From Planctomycetota bacterium (GTDB taxonomy: Bacteria > Planctomycetota > Uabimicrobiia > Uabimicrobiales > Uabimicrobiaceae): 37,172 nucleotides of DNA. The stretch is taken from the NCBI GenBank assembly GCA_029260735.1, contig JAJDCR010000109.1, positions 1 through 37,172 of the forward strand, given 5' to 3'. The notes under the pieces were generated by a model, which was not told the DNA's origin, ran no database searches, and saw only the letters and a list, made by a program, of their open reading frames with translations. This document shows, one piece after another, positions 25,035 to 34,091 of the stretch. How positions within the stretch are numbered: position 1 is the first letter of the stretch; each line of letters begins with the position of its first letter. Position numbers and translations under genes: made by a program.

Positions 25035-25126
25035 CTTTGTTCTCCCAAGGAAAATATTTTTAAAAGTTTAGGACAAAAGTTTAGGACGAGTCCTATGAAT
25101 TTTTTTTTCAAAACGAAGGATAGTAA

Positions 25127-27355
25127 ATGACAAATTCGAAGATTATTTGGACCAAAATTGATGAAGCGCCTGCTTTGGCGACAGAAGGCTTACTTCCTAT
25201 TGTGCAGGCATATACCAAGGGTTCTGGTATTGGGGTGGAAACGAGAGATATTTCTCTGGCTGGTCGGATTATTGCTAATTTTCCTGATAAATTAACGGAA
25301 GAGCAAAAGATACCGGATTACTTACAGCAACTTGGAGATTTGGCAAAAACTCCGGAAGCTAATATTGTGAAACTACCTAATATTAGCGCTTCTATTCCTC
25401 AGCTCCAAAGTGCGATTAAGGAGCTCCAAGAAAAGGGATATGCGATTCCTGATTATCCTGAAGAGCCCAAGAATGATGAAGAAAAAGCATTGCAAGTAAG
25501 ATTTGCAAAGGTTTTAGGATCTGCGGTAAACCCTGTCCTGCGAGAAGGAAATTCTGACCGAAGAGCAGCCGCTTCGGTTAAAAAATTTGCTCAGAAAAAT
25601 CCTCACGGAATGATGAAGGATTGGCCCAAGTCTGGTTCACAGACACGCGTTGCTCATATGCAAGAAAAAGACTTTTTTGCGAACGAAAAATCAGCTACCA
25701 TGGAAAAAGCCTGTGATGTTCGCATTGAGTTTGCCGCTGGTGACGAGGTTAGCGTGCTAAAAGAAAAAGTCTCTCTTCTTGAGGGAGAGGTTATTGATAC
25801 TTCTGTCATGAATGTGGCTGCCCTCAGAAGTTTTTATGCGAAAGAAATTCAAGCCGCTAAAGAGAGCGGAGGCCTTCTTTCTTTGCACCTCAAAGCAACA
25901 ATGATGAAAATCTCTGATCCAATTATGTTCGGTCACTGTGTTTCTGTCTACTTCGAAGACGTTTTCAGTAAACATCCTGGTTTGCTCAAAGAAATTGGAG
26001 CTAACCTAAGTAACGGTTTTTCTGATGTTCTGAAGAAACTGGATCGACTTCCTGCCGATAAAAAAGCCCAGATCGAGGCGGATATCGCGGCTGTATATGA
26101 AAAACGCCCTGCTTTAGCCATGGTGGATTCTCGAAAAGGAATCACAAACTTACATGTTCCTAACGATGTCATTATTGATGCCTCTATGCCTAATGTGGTT
26201 CGCGATGGCGGTAAGATGTGGAATAGAGACGATCAATTACAAGACACAGTTGCGATGATCCCAGACCGTAGCTATGCGACCATGTACCAAGAAATCATTG
26301 CCGATTGCCAACAACATGGCCAATTAGATCCTTCTACTATGGGAAGTGTTTCTAACGTGGGCTTGATGGCCCAAAAAGCAGAAGAGTACGGCTCTCATGA
26401 TAAAACTTTTGAAGCCCCGGGTAATGGAACTATTCGTGTGGTTGATATAGCTTCGGGAGCTACTGTTCTGGAGCAAGGTGTGGAAACCGGAGATATCTTT
26501 CGAATGTGCCAGACCAAAGACGCTCCGATCCGAGATTGGGTACGTCTGGCCGTTTCTCGGGCTAAAGCGAGTGGTTCACCTGCTATTTTCTGGTTAGACG
26601 AAAACCGAGGACACGATGCTGAAATTATCAAGAAGGTAAACCAATATTTGCCTGATCATGATACGGCAGGTCTAGAAATTCACATCAAAAAATCTGAAGA
26701 TGCGATGAAATTCTCTTTGGAGAGAATCCGCCGCGGAGAAGATACTATCTCTGTTACTGGAAATGTCTTACGTGACTACCTGACAGATCTTTTCCCTATT
26801 CTAGAACTAGGAACAAGTGCTCGGATGCTTTCAATTGTACCTCTTATGCAAGGAGGGGGCTTGTTTGAAACGGGTGCGGGAGGTTCTGCTCCTAAGCATG
26901 TTCAGCAACTTATCGAAGAAGGTCATTTGAGATGGGACTCTCTAGGAGAGTACTGTGCCTTAGTTCCTTCCTTGGAACTTATCGCAGAAAAAACCCAAAG
27001 CAAAACGGCCGCTCTTTTTGCGGAGACATTAGACCAAGCCATTAGTACCTATCTCGAAAATGGAAAATCTCCTTCTCGCAAAGTAAATGAAATAGATAAC
27101 CGAGGAAGCACTTTCTGTTTAGCACTATACTGGGCCCAAGAGTTAGCTAACCAAGATAAAGATGAGTCTGTCAAAGCTCGCTTTGCCGGAGTGGCGAAGG
27201 AACTTTCTGAGAAAGAAGCGCAAATCACTGGTGAACTTCTCGCGGCCCAAGGGAGTCCTGTGGATCTAGGGGGCTATTTCTACACTGATCCAGCGAAAGT
27301 AATTGCAGCAATGCGTCCGAGCGCAACCTTGAACGCTATTATTGATAGCATGTAA
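25127..27355 (+). CDS. icd: Monomeric NADP-dependent isocitrate dehydrogenase
   Basis: It oxidatively decarboxylates isocitrate to 2-oxoglutarate with NADP in the TCA cycle. Full length (742 residues) matches the monomeric IDH family, which is unrelated in length to the 420-residue dimeric enzyme. Family motifs include the N-terminal TKIDEAPALAT, the substrate-binding LGSAVNPVLREGNSDRRAA (about 130-150), KNPHGMMKDWPKSGSQTRV, VSNVGLMAQKAEEYGSHDKT (about 405-425) and LMQGGGLFETGAGGSAPKHV (about 572-592). AAGGA lies about 7 bases before the ATG. The gene stands alone, with its own promoter candidate and a spacer full of inverted repeats after it. Confidence 0.96.
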   Translation: MTNSKIIWTKIDEAPALATEGLLPIVQAYTKGSGIGVETRDISLAGRIIANFPDKLTEEQKIPDYLQQLGDLAKTPEANIVKLPNISASIPQLQSAIKELQEKGYAIPDYPEEPKNDEEKALQVRFAKVLGSAVNPVLREGNSDRRAAASVKKFAQKNPHGMMKDWPKSGSQTRVAHMQEKDFFANEKSATMEKACDVRIEFAAGDEVSVLKEKVSLLEGEVIDTSVMNVAALRSFYAKEIQAAKESGGLLSLHLKATMMKISDPIMFGHCVSVYFEDVFSKHPGLLKEIGANLSNGFSDVLKKLDRLPADKKAQIEADIAAVYEKRPALAMVDSRKGITNLHVPNDVIIDASMPNVVRDGGKMWNRDDQLQDTVAMIPDRSYATMYQEIIADCQQHGQLDPSTMGSVSNVGLMAQKAEEYGSHDKTFEAPGNGTIRVVDIASGATVLEQGVETGDIFRMCQTKDAPIRDWVRLAVSRAKASGSPAIFWLDENRGHDAEIIKKVNQYLPDHDTAGLEIHIKKSEDAMKFSLERIRRGEDTISVTGNVLRDYLTDLFPILELGTSARMLSIVPLMQGGGLFETGAGGSAPKHVQQLIEEGHLRWDSLGEYCALVPSLELIAEKTQSKTAALFAETLDQAISTYLENGKSPSRKVNEIDNRGSTFCLALYWAQELANQDKDESVKARFAGVAKELSEKEAQITGELLAAQGSPVDLGGYFYTDPAKVIAAMRPSATLNAIIDSM

Positions 27356-27396
27356 GGTTTTGTTTTATGATGGGAGGGGTTTAAATTGAATAGCTC

Positions 27397-27411
27397 TGGG
27401 GTTGAACCCCA
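27397..27411. repeat. Small perfect hairpin downstream of icd
   Basis: TGGGGTT and AACCCCA pair around a single G, 41 bases after the icd stop. No T-run follows, so a terminator role is possible but not supported. Confidence 0.5.
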
Positions 27412-27485
27412 TAACTGTCAACTTAAGTCGTAAGTCTATATAGAATGAGGCTTATCCAAAAACTGTTTAAGCACAATGTTCCCTT

Positions 27486-27575
27486 GAGGGCGAGGCTCCT
27501 GCCGAGCAGGGGATGTGCAAGGCTTCCTAATATTGTAATCTAGGCACATCCCCTGCTCGGCAGGAGCTCGCCCTC
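27486..27575. repeat. Large inverted repeat with 32-33-base arms
   Basis: Arms at 27486-27518 and 27544-27575 are complementary throughout apart from one extra G in the left arm, separated by a 25-base loop. The arms are GC-rich (they contain CTCCTGCCGAGCAGGGGATG) in contrast to the AT-rich surroundings. No ORF spans it. It may act as a strong terminator or processing hairpin for icd, or be a small non-autonomous mobile element. Confidence 0.85.
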
Positions 27576-27707
27576 CATCCTCGCACGGTATTTAGGGGCG
27601 TTTCAGATAAAATTCTATTTTCTAAACTTATTTTTTATAACTTAGGTCCTGGAATTTTCTTTATTGTAGCGTAGTTTAACAGGCTGCAAAATTTTTTATT
27701 TTCAGTG

Positions 27708-27858
27708 TGTTCCCCCCGCTCGTTCCTCGCAGTCCCCCCCAAAGGGAGGACCAGAAGGATTTTTCTGCATACGAAATTCATTTGCTGTCGTATGTAGTAA
27801 AATCTTTCTTATCTCCCCTTTGAGAGAGAAGCGAGGAACTTTTCTGAGGGGGAGTACT
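27708..27858. repeat. Imperfect palindrome of about 150 bases, MITE-like
   Basis: Outer parts pair loosely (GTTCCCCCCGCTCG...TTCCTCGC at left with GCGAGGAAC and GAGGGGGAGTAC at right). The middle pairs through AAAGGGAGG with CTCCCCTTT and AAGGATTTTT with AAAATCTTTC. The centre has 10-base arms at 27765-27774 and 27788-27797 with one mismatch. It ends about 30 bases before the first TMTC-like gene. Its composition (C-runs facing G-runs) resembles dispersed palindromic elements. No coding potential of its own. Confidence 0.65.
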
Positions 27859-27889
27859 CTGAAACATATACCAAAGCCAGGTTTAACAT

Positions 27890-29800
27890 ATGCTACAAAA
27901 ACGAGGGCTACTAAACAATTCCCATTATCAAATGGCTCAAATCCCACATAGCAATAAGCTTGTCATAAACCAAAAATGGTTTATCCCTTTTGCCCTAACT
28001 CTTTTGCCTCTCCTTGTTTTTGGGAGAGTCAGCGGGTATGGCTTTGTCTGGGATGACGAGCTTTTCCACCTCCATCATAACCCCTATCTCCAAGAAATAA
28101 ACCTCACTAGTATTTTTTATTTTTGGCATAATCCTTACCAGGGAATGTACATTCCCGTTACCTACTCCTGTTGGGCTTTCGTCAAGTATTTTAGTGGTGG
28201 ATTTGACTCCTCTATTTTTCATCTACTCAACCTGTTTGTGCACATTGCCAATGGCTACTTGCTCTTCTTCATTCTTCGAAAGTTGGTCGATAATTCTTGG
28301 GCTGCGTGTGCGGGAGCTTTGCTCTTTTTACTGCATCCCATTCAAGTAGAGTCGGTGGCTTGGATTTCGGAATTCCGAGGGCTTTTAGGGAGTTTTTTTT
28401 CTTTTCTTTCTCTTTGGCAGTATCTAATTTATGCTGATGCCGAAAATAGAGATAAGTGGGTTTATTATCTTTTGGCGACCCTTGCCTTTGTTCTTGCTCT
28501 TTTATCCAAGCCTTCCACTGTGGTTTTGCCCCTCATTGTCGGCATGTTTTTAAAGTCTCCGCGTAAAGCAAGGGGGCTTTTACTCTGGATTCCTCTTTCC
28601 CTTATCATAACTATTATCACAAAAAGTATTCAGCCGGATATTCTTGTCCAAGATATAGCTCCTTGGCACCTACGTCCTTTTGTTGCTTTGGATAGCTATG
28701 GATTTTATATTAGCAAAATTCTTTTTCCTTTTGAGCTTTGCCCTTTGTATGGACGAACGCCGAAACTTGTTTTGGATCAGGGGTACTTTTGGTTTTCAGG
28801 GGTTTGGGTCGTGTTTTTTTTGGGGGGAGCTGGGAGTTTGAGAAACCATTCTTCTTGGATTTGGCGTTTGCTCGGGATTTTTTGCTTTAGCCTGCTTCCC
28901 GTCTCGGGCTTTATTCCCTTTGGTTTTCAAGAGTACTCTACTGTGGCAGACCGTTACCTGTACTTTGGTATGCTAGCACCGGCTTTGGCTTTAGCTTTGT
29001 TTCTTTCTTCTGTGCCTTACTCCAAACTACAGCTTTTTTTCCTTGGTTTTCTCTTGGTCGGGTATGCTTTTCTGAGCTATGGACAATTACCTGTATGGCA
29101 GAATAAAGTGTCCCTTTGGCAAGATGTTATTATGAAGTTTCCTGAGCAAGCCTTACCCCACAATAATTTAGGGAATACTTTCAAAGACAAAGGATTTTTA
29201 GATGAGGCTCGCTATCACTATGGCGAAGCTTTGCAGATAGATCCCACCTTTCCCGAAGCTCATAATAACTTAGCTAATATTTATGAAGAAGAAAATAATA
29301 CCTCCTTGGCTCTTTACCACTACTTACAAGCTTTAAAAATGAAACCAGACTCTCTAATCGTTCATAAAAACTTGGGCCTTTTCTACCAAAGACAAGGACA
29401 AGTGAAGAAAGCTAGAGAGCATTATGAGAAGACCCTTGAGGTAAATGCACAGTATGGCGAGGGGCATTTTTTGCTCGGGAACACTTTTCAGTTAGAAGGT
29501 GATTCGAAGCGAGCCATTTATCACTACCAAAGTTCTCTCAAAATAATACCTTTCTATGCTAAGGCTCATAATAATTTGGCCAATGCTTGGGTCGAAGAAA
29601 AAAATATTCCTCAAGCTATTCATCACTATTCTCAAGCGATTAAGTACAACCCTAGCTATGATACAGCATATTGTAACTTAGGAATTATTTTAGAAGGACA
29701 GGGAAAAATCGAAGAAGCTGTGGAAAATTATGAAAGAGCGATTCAGGTAAATCCTCAATCGCCAGCGGTAGATTACTTAAAACAGCTAAAGGAGAAGTAG
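27890..29800 (+). CDS. Multi-spanning membrane protein with C-terminal TPRs (TMTC/GT-C-like), paralog 1
   Basis: A 636-residue protein. The N-terminal two thirds (about 30-410) is a polytopic membrane domain with about 10 helices. After the first helix an acidic WDDELFHLHHNPYL motif lies on the outer side, as in GT-C glycosyltransferases such as TMTC and PMT proteins, where acidic residues there are catalytic. Other conserved pieces are GMYIPVTYSCWAF, FLLHPIQVESVAWISEFRG, ALLSKPSTVVLPL, LCPLYGRTP and ADRYLYFG. Residues about 415-636 are roughly six TPRs (PHNNLGNTFKDKGFLDEARYHY). It opens a four-gene operon. AGG lies 8 bases before the ATG at 27890; the Met at 27932 is an alternative. Protein glycosyltransferase activity is inferred from architecture only. 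Confidence 0.8.
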   Translation: MLQKRGLLNNSHYQMAQIPHSNKLVINQKWFIPFALTLLPLLVFGRVSGYGFVWDDELFHLHHNPYLQEINLTSIFYFWHNPYQGMYIPVTYSCWAFVKYFSGGFDSSIFHLLNLFVHIANGYLLFFILRKLVDNSWAACAGALLFLLHPIQVESVAWISEFRGLLGSFFSFLSLWQYLIYADAENRDKWVYYLLATLAFVLALLSKPSTVVLPLIVGMFLKSPRKARGLLLWIPLSLIITIITKSIQPDILVQDIAPWHLRPFVALDSYGFYISKILFPFELCPLYGRTPKLVLDQGYFWFSGVWVVFFLGGAGSLRNHSSWIWRLLGIFCFSLLPVSGFIPFGFQEYSTVADRYLYFGMLAPALALALFLSSVPYSKLQLFFLGFLLVGYAFLSYGQLPVWQNKVSLWQDVIMKFPEQALPHNNLGNTFKDKGFLDEARYHYGEALQIDPTFPEAHNNLANIYEEENNTSLALYHYLQALKMKPDSLIVHKNLGLFYQRQGQVKKAREHYEKTLEVNAQYGEGHFLLGNTFQLEGDSKRAIYHYQSSLKIIPFYAKAHNNLANAWVEEKNIPQAIHHYSQAIKYNPSYDTAYCNLGIILEGQGKIEEAVENYERAIQVNPQSPAVDYLKQLKEK

Positions 29801-29801
29801 T

Positions 29802-31589
29802 ATGTCCTCTCCTAAAGTGAGTTCTGCTTTGATTATTCTACTCCTTACCTTATTACCCATGCTAGTTTTTCTTCCGGTTATAGACCATGGTTTTGTTTGG
29901 GACGATGAACCTTGCCATCTACATCACAATCCTTATTTGAGTGATTTGTCCTGGGAGAATCTAGGGCAACTTTGGCAAAGTTCTTATGAAGGGATGTATA
30001 TTCCCCTAACTTATACTGTTTGGGCAGGTATTAAGTATTGCCAAGGAACCGATGTTAATTTTAATCCAAAAGTTTTTCATAGCCTCAATCTATTTTTTCA
30101 TATTGCCAATGGCCTCTTAGTTTTTTTGCTTATTTTTTCCCTGGTCGAAGATAAGTGGGGGGCTTGTCTGGGAGCTTTGCTTTTTTTATTGCATCCTTTG
30201 CAAGTAGAGTCTGTGGCTTGGATTTCTGAATTCAGGGGAATACTGAGTGCTTTCTTTGCTTTTTTAGCTTTGTGGCAATATGGGGTTTATAGTGAAAAGA
30301 AAAGCGAAAAAAAAACAGGTGCTATGAACTATTGTATGGCAACTCTTTTTTTTATGAGCTCAGTTTTAGCCAAACCATCAACCGTTGTCTTACCTTTAAT
30401 CGCGGGAATTTTAGATGTTTTTGTCAGAAAGCGCTCTCCCAAAAAAGTACTCTGGTCTCTCTTTCCCTGGCTCGTGATTTCTTTGCTTGTTACCATTGGA
30501 ACAAAAATAGTACAACCCGATCAATCTCTTGAGTTTGTAACTCCGGTCATCCTTCGTCCTTTAATTGCTCTGGATATCTTAAGTTTCTATACCATAAAGT
30601 TTTTTTTCCCTTACCCTTTATGTGCTTTGTATGGACGCACTCCTGAGTTTCTTGTGGAAAGTGGAACTCTTCTTTGGTCATGGATTCCTGGGGTTTTCCT
30701 CTTAGCCGGTGCTTGGTATTATCGACGTGTTCCTTTTTTTGCGGTGTCTGTCAGCATATTTGTGATAGGTTTTTCGCCTGTGATCGGAATGGTTTCTTTT
30801 GTTTTCCAAAACTACTCAATGGTTGCAGATCGCTATTTATATATATCTCTCCTGGGGCCAGCTGTGTTTTTGGCTTCTTCCTTTGCTCGCCCCCGTGTTT
30901 TAGTATATAAATGGTTAGCTTGTGCTTTGTTGATAGGAGTCTGGATATTTATTTCTTGGGAAAGACTTCCTGTTTGGCAGAATAGTATTACATTATGGCA
31001 AAATGTCGTCAAACAGAACCCGACTCTTTGTGTTCCTCATAATAATTTAGCCTCTGCTTTAGAGAGAGAGGGAAAATTTTCCCAAGCTATTTATCACTAT
31101 TCCCAAGCTTTGAAAATAAAACCAGAAGCCGTTCTCTTTCATAAGAGCTTAGCTCTTTTGTACCAAAAACAAGGACAACTTGACAGAGCACAGGAGCACT
31201 ACGAAGAAACTATTCGTCTCAATCCCCAGTATGCCCAGGGACATTTTCTCCTTGGTAATCTCTTCCGCTTGCAAGGGAAAACAGAGAAAGAGGCTCATCA
31301 CTATACTCTTGCTTTAGAGATCCATCCTAAGTATGCTGAGGTTCACAATAGTTTGGCTAATATTTGGGCCCAAGAAGGAAATACTTCCCGAGCGTTTTAT
31401 CACTATACCCAAGCAATTAAAAATAATCCTAATTATTCTGCCGCCCACTGTAATTTAGGAATTCTTTGGGAAGGGCAAGGAAAGGTCTCAGAGGCTAGGC
31501 TAAGCTACGAGCGAGCGATTCAAACAAACCCTGCTTCCCCAGCGGTGGAATATCTAAAGGACTTGGAGAATACATATGGGAATAAATAG
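29802..31589 (+). CDS. Multi-spanning membrane protein with C-terminal TPRs (TMTC/GT-C-like), paralog 2
   Basis: A 595-residue paralog of its neighbours. The membrane domain (about 1-385) repeats their motifs: FVWDDEPCHLHHNPYL, GMYIPLTYTVWAGIKY, FLLHPLQVESVAWISEFRG, VLAKPSTVVLPL, LCALYGRTPE and ADRYLYIS. About six TPRs follow (415-590), each rich in asparagine and tyrosine (AHCNLGILWEGQGKVSEARL). It starts 1 base after the preceding stop with a good AGGAG, so it is co-translated. It is closer to paralog 3 than to paralog 1 in the membrane domain (both have LCALYGRTPE and a G-x-K-Y-x-QGTDV segment), suggesting a later duplication. Its length difference from paralog 3 lies in TPR number. Confidence 0.8.
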   Translation: MSSPKVSSALIILLLTLLPMLVFLPVIDHGFVWDDEPCHLHHNPYLSDLSWENLGQLWQSSYEGMYIPLTYTVWAGIKYCQGTDVNFNPKVFHSLNLFFHIANGLLVFLLIFSLVEDKWGACLGALLFLLHPLQVESVAWISEFRGILSAFFAFLALWQYGVYSEKKSEKKTGAMNYCMATLFFMSSVLAKPSTVVLPLIAGILDVFVRKRSPKKVLWSLFPWLVISLLVTIGTKIVQPDQSLEFVTPVILRPLIALDILSFYTIKFFFPYPLCALYGRTPEFLVESGTLLWSWIPGVFLLAGAWYYRRVPFFAVSVSIFVIGFSPVIGMVSFVFQNYSMVADRYLYISLLGPAVFLASSFARPRVLVYKWLACALLIGVWIFISWERLPVWQNSITLWQNVVKQNPTLCVPHNNLASALEREGKFSQAIYHYSQALKIKPEAVLFHKSLALLYQKQGQLDRAQEHYEETIRLNPQYAQGHFLLGNLFRLQGKTEKEAHHYTLALEIHPKYAEVHNSLANIWAQEGNTSRAFYHYTQAIKNNPNYSAAHCNLGILWEGQGKVSEARLSYERAIQTNPASPAVEYLKDLENTYGNK

Positions 31590-34080
31590 AGCTCATTACA
31601 TTTTACTATTTCTACTCTTAGTCCTCTTACCCGTAGGTGTCTTCTTTCCGGCCATAGGCTATGGATTCGTTTGGGACGATGAGTTTTGCCATTTGCATCA
31701 TAATATTCACCTGAAAAACTTGTCTTGGGACAACTTAAAACAACTTTGGCAAAGTCCTCACCAAGGAATGTATATACCCTTGACCTATACTTTTTGGGCA
31801 GGGATTAAGTACTTTCAGGGCACAGATGTGGACTTTGTTCCTGAGGTTTTCCATGGGGCTAATTTGGTTTTTCATATTGCCAATGGTATTTTGGTATTTC
31901 TACTCCTTCACTCTATTGTCAAGAGTAAAGGGGGAGCTTGTGTGGGAGCTTTGCTCTTTTTGCTGCATCCTTTGCAAGTGGAGTCTGTTGCTTGGATTTC
32001 AGAATTTCGCGGTATTTTGAGTGCTTTTTTTTCTTTTTTCGCTTTGTGGCAATATCGAATCTATAGCCAAAGGCAGCAAAGAGAAAAGCCTTGGGCGATG
32101 TACTATTGTATCGCAACCCTTGCCTTTGTTTGCTCGGTTTTAGCAAAACCCTCTGCCGTTGTTTTACCTTTAATCGCGGCGGTTTTGGATTTTTTTGTTG
32201 AGAAGCGTTCTGGAAAAAAAGTGATTCAGTCCCTTTGGCTATGGGGAGGGATCGCTTTAGCGATTGCGCTTGTCACAAAAATGGTGCAGCCGGATCAATC
32301 TCTTAACTTTTTGCCTCCGGTAATTCTGCGTCCTTTCATTGCAGCAGATGCTTTAAGCTTTTATTTGCTCAAGCTCATAGTTCCTTATCCTCTGTGTGCT
32401 TTATATGGGCGAACTCCTGAGTTGGTTGTCCAAAGTGGGGTGCTTTTTTGGTCGTGGATTCCCGGAGCATTATTGATAGTAAGTGCCTGGCACTATCGTT
32501 CGCGCTTTCCTCTCTTTCCTGTCGCGGTGGCTATTTTTATTTTGGGTTTTCTCTCCGTTTCTGGGATTATTCCTTTTATTTTTCAAAATCACTCTACAGT
32601 GGCAGATCGATATTTGTATCTGTCCCTTTTGGGCCCGGCCTTATTTTTAGCTTCGCTCTTCTCTCGTCCGAGTGTTTTTTTGGCTAAAAAAACACTCTTT
32701 TTGATTCTCCTAATAGGAGTTTGGACTGCTATTTCTTTCGGACGACTTTCTGTTTGGGAAAACAAAATCACTTTATGGCAGGATGTGATAGAACACAATC
32801 CTAAGCTCTCTGTGGCTCACAATAATCTAGGGTGTGCCTTAGAAAAAAAAGGAGAAGTAGATCAGGCGATTTCTCACTACCATGAATCTCTCAAAATTGA
32901 TCCCTACTATGCCCAGGCTCATAATAATTTAGGCAATGCACTTAAAACACAAGAACGTACAGCAGAAGCTACTTGGCATTATAAAAGAGCTTTAGAGTTA
33001 GACCCTGGGCTGGTCGAAGCCTATAATAATCTGGGAGGAATTTTCTCGGAAATGGGAAATACCGAGGAAGCTTTAGAACATTATTCTCAAGCTGCCCAGA
33101 TAAATCCTCAATCGGCCGTTGTTTTTAACAATCTAGGAAATATTTTACAAAAACAGCATAACATCGATGAAGCGGTGAAGTACTTTCAACAAGCTTTAAA
33201 AATGGACCCTTACTTTGCCCCTGCTCATTATAACTTAGCCAATTTTTTGATGAAAAAAGGCGACACTCAAGCGGCGATGAAGCACTATAGGGAAGCTATT
33301 CGTGTTCAACCAAACTACATGGAAGCTCACAATAATTTAGGAAAAGCTCTTGTCGAGGAAGGAAAAATAGAGGAAGGCATTCTTTACTACAAAAAAGCAC
33401 TGAGCTTTGACCCTAACTCTGCTGTGGTTTATTATAACCTAGGGAAAGCCTTTACTCGTAAGGGAGATCGAAAACAAGAGATCGACTCATATCGCCAAGC
33501 CATCGCTGCTCAGCCAGACTTTATTCTTGCCCACTACAATTTGGCCCATGCCCTCTTAGCCGAGAAAGACATTCTCAATGCCCAAAAGCACTACCAGAAA
33601 ATCCTGAAAATCAATCCTTCTCACACCGGGGCAAGAGTGAATATCGGTAGTATCTATGAACAAGAAGGTAATCTTACAGTCGCCATAGAGCACTACCAAG
33701 CCGCCGTAGAAAAAGATCCTTCCTCTGCGATTGCTCACTATAATTTGGGTAATGTTCTCTTTCAAAAAGAGAACTTCTCGAAAGCTATTTTCCATTATTC
33801 TCAGGCAATCCAAGAAAAACCAAACTTTGCCGAAGCCCACCTCAACTTAGGAAACGCTTTTTTCCAGCAAAATCAAATGAAAGAAGCGGAAAAATCCTAC
33901 CAAAACGCACTCCATCTAGCTTCCGAATCTTCTCTGATTCACTATAGCTTGGCGAAGGTATACGAAAAAATAGGACCACGCGACCAAGCTATTTATCACT
34001 ACCGAGAGGTTTTACGTCTAGATCCGAATAACTCAGCCGTTTCTGAAATTTTAGAGAGAATACTAAAAAAAAACAAGTGA
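31576..34080 (+). CDS. Multi-spanning membrane protein with C-terminal TPRs (TMTC/GT-C-like), paralog 3
   Basis: An 834-residue paralog with the same membrane domain (about 1-395; FVWDDEFCHLHHNIHL, GMYIPLTYTFWAGIKY, FLLHPLQVESVAWISEFRG, LCALYGRTPE, ADRYLYLS). Its C-terminal TPR array is twice as long, about twelve repeats from 410 to 830. The TPRs are the OGT/TMTC type (AHNNLGNALKTQERTAEATW, AHYNLANFLMKKGDTQAAMK). The start overlaps the end of paralog 2 by 14 bases, with GGAG 8 bases upstream. The membrane domain with outward WDDE and a long TPR arm resembles eukaryotic TMTC O-mannosyltransferases in plan. Whether it transfers sugar, and to what, is unknown. The CHAT gene starts 11 bases after it. 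Confidence 0.8.
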   Translation: MGINRAHYILLFLLLVLLPVGVFFPAIGYGFVWDDEFCHLHHNIHLKNLSWDNLKQLWQSPHQGMYIPLTYTFWAGIKYFQGTDVDFVPEVFHGANLVFHIANGILVFLLLHSIVKSKGGACVGALLFLLHPLQVESVAWISEFRGILSAFFSFFALWQYRIYSQRQQREKPWAMYYCIATLAFVCSVLAKPSAVVLPLIAAVLDFFVEKRSGKKVIQSLWLWGGIALAIALVTKMVQPDQSLNFLPPVILRPFIAADALSFYLLKLIVPYPLCALYGRTPELVVQSGVLFWSWIPGALLIVSAWHYRSRFPLFPVAVAIFILGFLSVSGIIPFIFQNHSTVADRYLYLSLLGPALFLASLFSRPSVFLAKKTLFLILLIGVWTAISFGRLSVWENKITLWQDVIEHNPKLSVAHNNLGCALEKKGEVDQAISHYHESLKIDPYYAQAHNNLGNALKTQERTAEATWHYKRALELDPGLVEAYNNLGGIFSEMGNTEEALEHYSQAAQINPQSAVVFNNLGNILQKQHNIDEAVKYFQQALKMDPYFAPAHYNLANFLMKKGDTQAAMKHYREAIRVQPNYMEAHNNLGKALVEEGKIEEGILYYKKALSFDPNSAVVYYNLGKAFTRKGDRKQEIDSYRQAIAAQPDFILAHYNLAHALLAEKDILNAQKHYQKILKINPSHTGARVNIGSIYEQEGNLTVAIEHYQAAVEKDPSSAIAHYNLGNVLFQKENFSKAIFHYSQAIQEKPNFAEAHLNLGNAFFQQNQMKEAEKSYQNALHLASESSLIHYSLAKVYEKIGPRDQAIYHYREVLRLDPNNSAVSEILERILKKNK

Positions 34081-34091
34081 TGGGGAAATTA

